The notes below the pieces were generated by a model that ran no database searches, was not told the DNA's origin, and saw nothing but the letters and a program-made list of their open reading frames with translations. A stretch of 64,000 bases of DNA from Mercurialis annua (taxonomy: Eukaryota; Streptophyta; Magnoliopsida; Malpighiales; Euphorbiaceae), in the NCBI RefSeq assembly GCF_937616625.2, contig NC_065570.1:48785665-48849664 (forward strand), in the 5' to 3' direction. Position numbers and translations under genes: made by a program. This document shows positions 24,514 through 34,197 of this stretch, in pieces; position 1 is the first letter of the stretch; each line of letters opens with the position of its first letter.

Positions 24514-24865
24514 AATAAAGGAGCCACGCGCCTCTGAACTTGTGATATGAGGTCATCTAAGCTAATTTATATTTTTTTGAGTAACTAACTTCAAAAAATT
24601 TCAATTTTGGGTCAAATAATCCTATAATTATATTTTTAAAACGCATAAAATACAAATCGGAGATGAGGGATGTAAAAAAGTAATTAAATACTTCCCTAAT
24701 TGTTGCGACATAATTATCCTAAATCTATTTTTTAAAATAAAAATATAAATTATGAGGTTATTTGACTCAAAAATAAAGAATTTTGTGGTTAGTTGCTCAC
24801 AAAAATATAAGTTGAATTAAATGACCCCGTGTCACAAGTTCAGAGGACGTGTTGACCCTTTGTTC
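24514..24865. mobile_element. MITE with ~100-bp inverted repeats
   Basis: Inverted arms: CCTCTGAACTTGTGATATG on the left and the complement of CACAAGTTCAGAGG on the right. Similarity continues for about 100 bp. An AAAGAGATATA duplication (24503-24513 and 24866-24876) brackets it, so the duplication is 9 to 11 bases. Non-coding. Confidence 0.7.
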
Positions 24866-24876
24866 AAAGAGATATA

Positions 24877-25648
24877 TATAAATTTTAAATTAATTTAGTA
24901 GATAAAGTGTTACTAGTTCATATTTTTTTTTCGTGATAAAAAAAAAAAAGCTTATTCATCATAAAGATAATTGTTATATTTTTTTAATTCCAACCAAATT
25001 TTTTAATGTTATCAATTATAAACTAATTTTAACGAGTATCTTTTAGTTATATCCAGCTATCCAAATTGATAAGATTAAATATTTTATATTTTTCCAACAG
25101 TAACCAAACTTAATTTTTATTATTTTCAATCAAAAAATACCTACTAAAATTAGACTACACTTGACGAAATTAGAATGTTTAATTAGATTAAAAAAATAGG
25201 AAAATAACTTTTTTATTGTTTAAAAAGAGGATTTTAAACATTTATAAAAAATGAATTACACGACCCTAGTATAATATTGTCAGAAACACATAAGTTTGAG
25301 ATATAGTTCATTTGCTAGTTCTTTTCTTATAAATTTATTTTCAAATAGAATAATTATCTAAAACTAAAATATATTCATTAAAAGGAAATTACAATTGAAA
25401 AGATTAAAGTATTTTTAGACGTTAAAAACTTGAAAATGTTTTTTTTTTAAATTATTCTCTTTATCTAAAAAAAACATAATCTCTTTAACTTAACCTTCTT
25501 CCATAAATATAACATAAAATGTAAACTCAATTGAATAGCTTTGATACATTTAATATTAAATTTTTTCTTTTGATAAATGAATGTAGCATCTTTTTTAGAC
25601 ATTTTTGAAAAGAAAAAAAAACGAAAAAAAAAAGTAGAAAACAAGAAC
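24877..25648. other. AT-rich intergenic DNA
   Basis: I see only low-complexity A/T runs and no gene or repeat boundary in this stretch. Confidence 0.4.
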
Positions 25649-25657
25649 TAAAAAGAA

Positions 25658-25898
25658 GGCTTAATTACTTAAAAACCTTCATTTAGAGAAAAATTCATTT
25701 CTAATTAATCTCTAATTAGTTTAGGTTAAAAATGAAGAACTATTTTAAACTTTTTTCTTAATGAAAAGAGGTTAATTTAGTGCCTCGGGGTAGAGGTGAA
25801 ACATAAACACATACGTCAGGGTATAAATGAACTTTTTTCTAGGTCAGGGTATAAACGAAAAAAAAGTTCAAGGTGGGTGGTTTTTAAGTAATTAAGCC
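25658..25898. mobile_element. Mutator-like MITE (241 bp), GGCTTAATTACTT family
   Basis: A perfect 9-bp duplication, TAAAAAGAA, flanks it at 25649-25657 and 25899-25907. Ends are GGCTTAATTACTTAAAAACC and its exact complement. The same ends occur on the longer element at 37029-37758. It lies 22 bases beyond the T-run of the U3 gene. Confidence 0.88.
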
Positions 25899-25920
25899 TA
25901 AAAAGAATACAGTTTGGATG

Positions 25921-25926
25921 AAAAAA
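25921..25926 (-). terminator. Pol III terminator of the U3 gene
   Basis: Six Ts on the minus strand lie about ten bases after the RNA 3' end, a normal Pol III stop. Confidence 0.7.
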
Positions 25927-25935
25927 GTAGGAAAT

Positions 25936-26146
25936 CTGTCAGACAACCGAAGGATCATCCCTCCCAGCCAAAGCTTGAAGGAAACGATCCTCTACAGCCT
26001 TATGATCGCAAAGAATCACATAGCCATTAATCACGCTCTGATCCAACGGTCAAGATTCTTCCACCAGATTTAGGTTCCTGTCTCCTTAGTGATAAAGGAT
26101 GCAGAAGTACGAGCCTATAGAACAGATCCTGTTCAAGTAAGGTCGT
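25936..26146 (-). ncRNA. U3 small nucleolar RNA gene (Pol III type)
   Basis: The minus strand reads ACGACCTTACTTGAACAGG followed by ATCTGTTCTATAGGCTCGTA, the conserved 5' domain (boxes A' and A) of plant U3. Box B (GAGCGTGA) maps to 26031-26038 and box D (GTCTGA) to 25939-25944; the RNA ends in GACAG. Length is about 211 nt, near the plant norm of 210-220. U3 guides early pre-rRNA cleavage in the nucleolar SSU processome. Upstream are a USE and a TATA box at the spacing used by plant Pol III genes, and a T-run lies downstream, so the gene looks transcribable. The expected box C position reads GAGGATCGTT, preceded by GGCTGTA rather than a clear TGATGA. This is either a variant or a sign of early decay. 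The 3' end was set from box D by analogy. Confidence 0.9.
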
Positions 26147-26169
26147 GATTTAGCGCACTCGTGTATTCA

Positions 26170-26177
26170 TTTATATA
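26170..26177 (-). promoter_or_regulatory. TATA box of the U3 gene
   Basis: TATATAAA on the minus strand, with 23 bases between it and the predicted RNA start at 26146. Confidence 0.8.
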
Positions 26178-26201
26178 CTTATCTGATTAATCTTCATTAA
26201 C

Positions 26202-26212
26202 CGATGTGGGAT
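26202..26212 (-). promoter_or_regulatory. Upstream sequence element (USE) of the U3 gene
   Basis: ATCCCACATCG on the minus strand matches the plant snRNA USE consensus RTCCCACATCG. 24 bases separate it from the TATA box. The shorter spacing (about 24, against about 34) is what directs plant snRNA-type promoters to Pol III. Confidence 0.88.
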
Positions 26213-27144
26213 TACTCTAATACGGCCCAATTTGAAGACCCTTCTTTTGTTCAAAACTTATTTACATTTTTATATTTTATACTCACAAAGAACATATCAC
26301 CGCAAATATAAGTTCTGAATTATGATATCCAGAAAATGACTTATATAAAAGAAATAAGCTAAATTAATCGAAGTTTAACAATTTATCCAAAGTTTAACCA
26401 CCATTCACTGCCAAATCTTTAATTTATAAGTTCACCTTCTCTTTTACTTTTTTTTTTGTTTCCTTGTCCATGTCAAATTCAAGTGTATTTTTGGATCACC
26501 TTAATCTTTTTATTTTAGAGAAGATCAATTAATCTCTTAATTAATATGTTCTTTAATTTAACAGATTTAAGAGTTCTTTTGTTTTATAAATGTAATGATT
26601 AAATAAAGTATGAGTAATATATATATTAATGCATAGATGTTATATAATTTTTAGTGGTTAGTATAAGGAGATCTTTTTAATAATTGATGTGGACAAAAGA
26701 ATTAACTAAAATTACTATTCATTCCGTTACAATAGAGTTATCCACTTTTCTACTTTTTCTGTTTCAAAACTTTTATCCATTTCTAATAAATTAAAAGAAA
26801 TTAAAATTAATTTTTTTGTATTATTTTTATTTAAAATCCACTTACAAGCTAGTATTTATTACTATCTATAACTAAATGAGATTTTTGTAATTACATCAAA
26901 TAGGGGTATATAGTAAAAGTAGATTTGTTTTATAAAAATTCATAGTATTAATTATATTTTTTTAAATTGTATGATAATATGAAAATAGACAACTCTATTA
27001 AGACAGAAGAAATAATAATTTATAGTTTTATTAATAAATTTAATATATTGATAATACAATTTAAGAATGCCTTTTTAATTTTTATAATTTAATATTTATA
27101 TTTTTATAATGTAACAATATATACCAATCCATAAATTTTAGGAT
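26213..27144. other. AT-rich intergenic DNA
   Basis: Beyond the U3 promoter I find no gene, RNA or element boundary before the duplication that precedes the LTR retrotransposon at 27150. Confidence 0.4.
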
Positions 27145-27149
27145 AATTA

Positions 27150-29669
27150 TGTCACGACCCAAATTATTGAGCCGAGACCGGCGCTAGGGAATGGGAGTGG
27201 TAGCTCCGAAACCCGTAGTAAGCCTAAAACCACTAACAATTTTTCGCATTTAAAAGTATAATATTATGTATAAAACATTTTCGGAAAAACTCTTTCGGAT
27301 AAAGCATTTATAAATATTAAAATATTATACTAGCGTTTACAATATAAAATAATGTTTGAAGTCAAAATATCTATCTAATACCGACACCTACTGACTACTG
27401 CAGCTTTAGGAACCCAAACTTGTGCAAGTCCAATGACTTCTGGCACAGTGGAGATGGTTTGTCTGATCCGACTCTGTCTACCTGCAAACATCAGAGTGAG
27501 GGGTCAGTATTTGGGAAAATACTGAGTGAGTTTGCAAGTTACTTATAGTATTATCAAAATATAGCGTCACACGCTTATTACATATATAAATTTATGATAT
27601 AAGCAACATTATTAATTTCAAAGATGTGAGTCCAACTCACTAGATACGGGGACTTCCAGACTACACCGTAGTCGAGTGCTCACTCGTATCGAAATCATAA
27701 AGTGTGAGTCCAACTCACTGGTGGCCCAGCCACTGGTGGGCCCAGCCCACTAGATACGGGGACTTCCAGACTACACCGTAGCCGAGTTCACTCTCGTATC
27801 GAATTCATAACATATTATGCATAAATATATATTAACTCTTAATCATAAAGTCAGGTACTCTAGACTGACTCACCAATGATCATGTAGCCTATTGACACCC
27901 AATAGGTAGTTGGTCTCTTCGGACCGCACACTAGACACTTATCTCCAAAACAACGAATACAACAACATTCATATAATCAAATCTATCAAACAAAACAGCT
28001 TATACGAGCAAATCATATAGATACGAGATATTTAATATCAATACTCATAATATAAGAAAATAACTTTTATAATAATACGCAAAAGTAAATTGCCACTCAC
28101 AGTGACCGCTATCCAAAACTGCATTATTATAATCCCGCAAGCGTAAGCTCCATGCATTGTCCACTCACGTAACCACTCCGGCCCAATGGCTTGGTAGCTC
28201 GTCGATACGTCAGTTACTTAGTCGAGTTACCTGTACGTTTAATCCATAAACGTAGGCTTAATATCAAAACCCTAAGTTATAAACTTAGGTTAATATAATC
28301 GTAGTTCAAATACGACTTTTAACCTTGATCGTATTCTAATACTTAGTCGAGATACTTGTTATATCTCTTAGTCGTATTCTAATACGTATGATACCTTCAA
28401 ATTTTAGGGTTTAGTTTCATTCCGATGAAGTTTCAAGTAGTTTTCAGGACAATGCGCAGGTGCTGCCTGCGCACTGACACTGTTTAGTAAAACGACGATC
28501 TCTCCCAATTGAACCGTTGGATCGAGATAAAATTGGACAGAGGCGTTCCTAAGAGGCAAATCTATAAACTGACCGTAGGGTTTCTGAATCTGGCAACATT
28601 TGGGTAGTGTGCGAACGCACACCCCAAAATTCAAGGAGTGTGCGATCGCACACTCAATGTGTGCGAACGCACACCCTTGACAGCCCCCGGAAAAGTCATT
28701 TTCCGGGCGCTGCGCCACTTTCCGACACTCCCGACATGCTTACGCTTCATTTTAACATATAATCCAATCTAAATCTCACCAAAAACGAGTATAGAAACGC
28801 GATTACAATTTGTTTAATTCGTTTAAACGAAATAACCCTAATTTACTAATTCTCACAATAAAAACGTCAAGCTTACCTCGATTTAAAGCTTAACGATGAT
28901 AGAGAATCGAATTCTGGACGAATCGATATAAAGAACTCGCGATTTGGACGAGAAACGGCGAAACGGCGACGGAACGTAACGATCGCCATTTCCTTCTTCT
29001 GTAACCTTCTGCTCCTTCTTCTTCTTTTCTTAATTCATTTGGTTTCCTTAATATATCATGGCTAATTAGCCACTTTGATCCTTCATTTCTTTAACTCCAA
29101 CCAATTCTCTTTTAAGCTTTCTAATTTAACCTAACGGTTAAATTATTCTTTTAACTCAATTACTTACGTATTATTTATATCCAAATAAATAATACTAATC
29201 TATAATTATTATTTCCCGTCAATAATCTTTTAATTGCTATTATCGAGATTTATTTGGCTAATTTACATTTTGGCCCTTGAACTTTTCAAAAGTTACAATT
29301 TAGCCCAAAACGTATCCGCGTCCAAATTTTAAAAGGTCTCCGATTGACCCGAAACTTTTACCACATATACTATAAAACATTTCGCGGACCTTGGCGAAAT
29401 AATTTCCATTTTAAGTCATAGTGGCTAAATTACCACTTTAGTCCCTGTACCTCATTTCGAGCTTTTCTTGACATTTTTCTTTTCTAATTTCAATTCCAAC
29501 TTTAGAACTGAAATATAATGTTAAGTCTTTGCTATAATCTCTTTCAAAGCCGATCTACTAAAACTTATTTATCTTATTTTTATCGGAAGACTTTCCGTTA
29601 TCGTCACTCTGGCGACTCAAAACTGGACACGTGGTCCAATTAAATACTTAAATATTTTGGGGTATTACA
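27150..29669 (-). repeat. 3' LTR of the LARD-like element (left copy)
   Basis: This LTR is 2,520 bp. It contains hairpin modules (GTGAGT/ACTCAC 27626-27640; GATACG/CGTATC 27643-27690), a ~100-bp tandem segment repeated near 27620-27810, a GC-rich palindrome cluster (28610-28680), and a 9-bp-stem hairpin CCCGGAAAA/TTTTCCGGG at 28686-28707. The 104-codon minus-strand frame at 28404-28718 spans the palindromes and is probably fortuitous. Confidence 0.9.
28614..28675. repeat. GTGTGCG/CGCACAC palindrome cluster in left LTR
   Basis: Three units: GTGTGCGAACGCACAC, the perfect 20-base palindrome GAGTGTGCGATCGCACACTC (28636-28655), and a second GTGTGCGAACGCACAC. The right LTR has one additional unit. 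Confidence 0.85.
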
Positions 29670-29682
29670 TTCTTCCCCCCTT
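29670..29682 (-). other. Polypurine tract of the LARD-like element
   Basis: AAGGGGGGAAGAA on the minus strand directly abuts the 3' LTR. It would prime plus-strand DNA synthesis and fixes the orientation together with the PBS at the other end. Confidence 0.85.
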
Positions 29683-32600
29683 ATAAAAATTCGTCCTCGA
29701 ATTTTCTTATTCTTTTCTTACTTTAATCCCATCTACATCTAGAATTCTTATTCATAATAGGAATACCGTGTTCGTCTTACTGACACTTGTCGGTGCATGA
29801 AATCATCATTTCAATTTCTGTACTTCTTACACTTTAACGTCAGTTATCACTGACAACCTTATCTTTGATCTTTTCTTCTTTATTCTATAACACAATCCTT
29901 GTGTTCGTCCTTTATCTAACCTTCATTGCTATAAACTTTTATAATTGTAAATGAACTTTCAGCTTCTTACTGATGTCCAATAATAGTGCGTCTTAATGAC
30001 GTCTTATTATCAAAGATGATAATCTTTGTCACTAGGCCTCCTCGTTTAGATGATCCGTTAGTCTTCTCTATTTGGTCGTTGTCACGACTTGATCTTGTTT
30101 TCCGATATCGTCTAATCTTATCATCATTCCTTGTTGAGTGATATGGACACTCAAACAACTCGTGTTTCATTACTTACATAGTCTTTCTTGTATGGCTATT
30201 GCCGTCGTCTGATTATTATCTATAGTAGCGCTAGGAGCTTATTCCACTTTCTGTTATCTCCTTTTATCTCGTTACTTCATTTCTCGTATGCAGATTCTTT
30301 CGCTATCGTCACTAATCATGGTTATCCATGAGGTGAATCCTCAGGACGTATCCTTATGAGGTCTTCACTTTTCTTGTAAAACTTACTTAACCTTCTTCTT
30401 GCATCTAGATATGTCGCATACCTTTTTATTTGTCTGCATATCCATTGATTTATTTCCTTTATGCATGACGTACTATTCTTTAAAACTCCCTGTCTCTTCT
30501 TACCTTACATCGATCTGTTTCATCAATCTGGTTTTCAGCCAGATAGGATGGTCATATTGATCGTTGAATCGTTATTGTAATAAGACAGCGCGTGACCAAT
30601 ACTCAGGTAAGCTTTCTTTGCTTATAAACCTCAAATGAAGGCCTTAATCCTTTTTCAATCATATACTTACATCAGAATGTACTCTGATGACGTCGTTACT
30701 TACTTCAAACTTGACCCTTTTATTCATTATCCTTTCTTATTTCACCTACGCCTTTCTTTTCTCCGTCGTTTTCTTGATATTGTTCGTCTTTTGACTTTCA
30801 AAGATGCTTTTAGCATCTATTGTCATAAACTAACTCTTTCTTATCTGTATCTTCTTTCAAATTTTCAATCTTAGTTTGGATCTTAACTTCCAAATCCTTT
30901 CTCTTTATTATCACATAGCGTTAAGCTTACTCCTCATTACTATCCATGTTCTTTCCACTTCACTTGTTATTCCTACTTTTATTCATATCGTAGATGTACT
31001 TCTTGGAAATTTTCCTTTGACTTCTTGTCCTTAGTCAACCAATAGGATTCATAGTCTAAATGCTATGATCCTTTGGTGTTCTCTTACGTTCTTTATTTAT
31101 GCTATTATCGGGTTTCTTCATTATCTTTCCTTGCATTCTATACTTTCCCCTTCAGCGTATCTTGCACCTCACGTACTACTTGCGTTTAATATTCACAACA
31201 TCAATCATTAATAGAGAGTTGTGCCCTTCTTCATCTGAATTCCTCGATGTAATGTGCTCTCAGTCATATACGTATCGTCTTATCATATTTGTACTGTCAT
31301 CATGGCCATCTGTAAAGCCGATCCTATGTTGATATCGTCCTTATCATGTCTCGCATATCTAACATTTCTTATTTCAGTACTCTGAACGTCGATCAATATT
31401 GTACTATTGTACCTTTACTGACATCTTAACTGTAAGTGGATTCGATCCTATGTCTTTGCCCTCTTTATCTTTCTTTATCTCTATATGTCTGCGACTATAT
31501 AGAGTTCTATTCCTCTGATCTCCTTGTCAATTCTCCATATGACTTCTCTCTTTTTCTTTTCCTCGATCACTCTTATCGAGTCCCTTGCGTCATACGCAGG
31601 TTGTTCGTACTTTCCTTAACTCTAATTACCTTGACTGGTTTCTTCCTATCCATAATCTACTTTTACATCCTTATACTTTATCATACACGTTGCATACCTT
31701 TGGCATACTTTACTTTCATCTCCTTTATCGATCACATTATACACTTTACTCTTTATTTGATTTAACTTGAAGTTCAAGGTTTATCATTTCACAAGTATTC
31801 ATTGCTTTTGTACCTTTCACAGTCTACTATTTTATTTCGTAATTGATACCTTGAAGTGGAAGTTTCATCTCTTAATCCACTGATTGCAGTTCTTGTTATT
31901 TAACTCTTGATCTTTTCTTATTATATACTTCACTTATTCATTTTCGTCATATCCTCTGATCTAAGTATCTTGATCTTTCACGATCATCTTTAATCAGAAC
32001 TAATAGTAAAAAGGATTTCCCAAATCGGGTCATAAACTTAATTCATACTATCTGATCTATTACTGCTCTAATTGCTTGTCAAACTAATCATGGATTTAAA
32101 CCTTTCATCACATCTTAATCAACAATACTATTTGTCCTTCATTCGCTCGATGTATATGAACATCTTACTTTACTTCTCTTAGAGGATCTAGCATATCGCG
32201 TGATCCGTCAAACTCCTTTAGTCTTATATTATGTATACCATTATCAATCTCTATAGGTGTTCCTTTCTTCACGTTGATACTATCTTTATATCCATCGTCT
32301 CATCATTGGCACACCATTCCTTATATTGGTTACTTTTACGGCTAACTGATTTATAATGGCGTTGGGTACTGCGGCACTCCCGATGCCTGTACATTCCCAC
32401 TTTATCGTGTTAGGTTCCCGTTGACCTTCATCACATTTCTAGCCTTTGCAGGCCAATTGGACTAGGTTGCATTCACCTTTGTCACCTCGATCTTCTTCTC
32501 GCGTCTCGTATACTTTCTGTGCAACAGCACGCGTTCGCGCAGTTCTTTATTCATAGTATAGCGATTATATAAAGGAATACTGACAAATTCCTTAAATATA

Positions 32601-33690
32601 ACACTTACTAATCATCACAACTATTCGATGTCCACGTACGTTGGACTTTAGGAGTATCTCCTTCCCTTTTTACCTTTTATGATTACGTCGTTTATTGCTA
32701 GTCTTCTGAGTGTTCTAACTCATTGTAGACTTAGCAATTTACTAAAACATATACTCGCATTGCATATGTTACACACATATATCATCATAGCTATAAGCAT
32801 TTACGTTGTCAGGATTCAAGAAAATTAGTGTTCCCTAGATTTCCTTGATTACGTATCATCACTTAAGTCTTGTGAGCATCCCGCTCACATGGACTTAATC
32901 AAACATCAAGAGTATTAAAACATAGCATACATATCATACATTGTTAATCAGATATGTTTTATTATCCGAACACATATCTATTATCCTAGTCATATACTAG
33001 TATGTTTAATCAAGGCTAAGTTCATTAGTTAGAGGCACAAATCCTATGTTCTCACAACTATACGTAATCATTCATCTCATAGCCTAGATCACAGCTTGCT
33101 CGCGAGCACTCTACTTCCTTTACAGAGTTCTGGTCTAGGTATACTCACATTAAAAACAAAACTCTTTGAAAACTCTTTCAAATAAAATGACTCATTTAAA
33201 AATTTCATTTAAATCTTAGCAAAATTGTGCACTAGGGTGATGACGTCTCTCATCCCCAAAGAGTTGCCACATCTCACCTCTTCGTCTGAACATAATGCAT
33301 ATGATGCATGTTCTATTAATGCATGAATTGATGTATGTAGTGATGCATTCCTATCAATGTCGTGGCAATTATCAATGGCTATTACGGGTCTAGGCACAAT
33401 TATGCTTTTAGAATCGTTAAACAAATAACTTTTAAAAGTTATAAACTTCGAGTTTTGTAAGTTCTCTAGACCTTTAAACTCTGCTTCTGGAAAGTTCCTC
33501 AACTTCTTTAATTTTGTAGTCTTTCTTCTCACTCTTTCTGAAATTTCGATCGATCGAATCCAATAACATCTCTCCTGCTATCTGATGCTAAATACCCATA
33601 TCAAATCACATTCACATCAATTATATTCTATTCATAGGAGGCAATACCTCTCCTAGAAACTTCCTTTCAAAAAGCATACTATTCTTAATC
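29683..33690 (-). other. Non-coding interior of the LARD-like element
   Basis: There is no conserved retroelement domain on either strand. Several frames of 60-110 codons (for example 31436-31765 plus, 33209-33532 minus) are low-complexity or unlike known proteins. The minus strand, which is the sense strand of the element, is purine-rich. Confidence 0.6.
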
Positions 33691-33698
33691 TCTTTTGT

Positions 33699-33940
33699 CT
33701 GACATCGATAGCAAAGCCAACCGATGTACCCTATTTGCCTGACATCGATAGCGAAGCCAACCGATGTATCCTATATACCTGACATCGATAGCAAAGCCAA
33801 CCGATGTATCCTATCTGTCTGACATCGATAGCGAAGCCAACCGATGTATCTCATACGTCTGACATCGATAGCAAAGCCAACCGATGTATCGGATATGTCT
33901 GACATCGATAGCAAAGCCAACCGATGTATCCGATTCAATT
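33699..33940. repeat. Six 40-bp tandem repeats, each a potential hairpin
   Basis: GACATCGATAGC starts at 33701, 33741, 33781, 33821, 33861 and 33901, an exact 40-base period. Each unit carries ACATCG and CGATGT about 14 bases apart, able to form a stem. The ~26-base stem-loop part is nearly invariant (A/G at one position), while the ~12-base linkers vary. The period is not a multiple of three, so it is not a protein repeat. It lies about 250 bases downstream of the PBS in element orientation, in the leader. Confidence 0.92.
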
Positions 33941-34180
33941 CATACAAATCAATCTCATATCATGCAAGCACATCTTATCGAAAACAAAATTATACGTATA
34001 TTTATCTCGTATATACGTGTCACGAAAGTCAACCAAACATTTCACAAGTTAATCTATTATACTTATCACAAAACACTTAACGTAAACAACTGGGATCAGA
34101 CAAAGCTCAACTTTATAGCTGCAGTAGTTCCTAGATTACTTAACCGACAAACAAATCATAGCAGAGGTAACTGGACCAAC

Positions 34181-34193
34181 TGCTCTGATACCA
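34181..34193 (-). other. Primer-binding site (tRNA-Met type)
   Basis: TGGTATCAGAGCA on the minus strand, four bases from the 5' LTR, matches the complement of the initiator methionine tRNA 3' end used by many plant LTR retrotransposons. Confidence 0.92.
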
Positions 34194-34197
34194 CAAT

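Noticed and set aside
28404..28718. 104- and 111-codon minus-strand frames in both LTRs as genes
   Set aside because: They run through the palindrome cluster, match no known family, and differ only by the 21-bp unit between LTRs; probably chance frames in duplicated LTR DNA.
31436..31765. 109-codon frame as gag or envelope of the LTR element
   Set aside because: It is on the antisense strand relative to PBS and PPT, is hydrophobic low-complexity, and has no retroelement motif.
33699..33940. CRISPR-like regular repeat array
   Set aside because: The genome is a plant nuclear one, the spacers are only about 12 bases and similar to each other, and the array lies inside an LTR retrotransposon leader.
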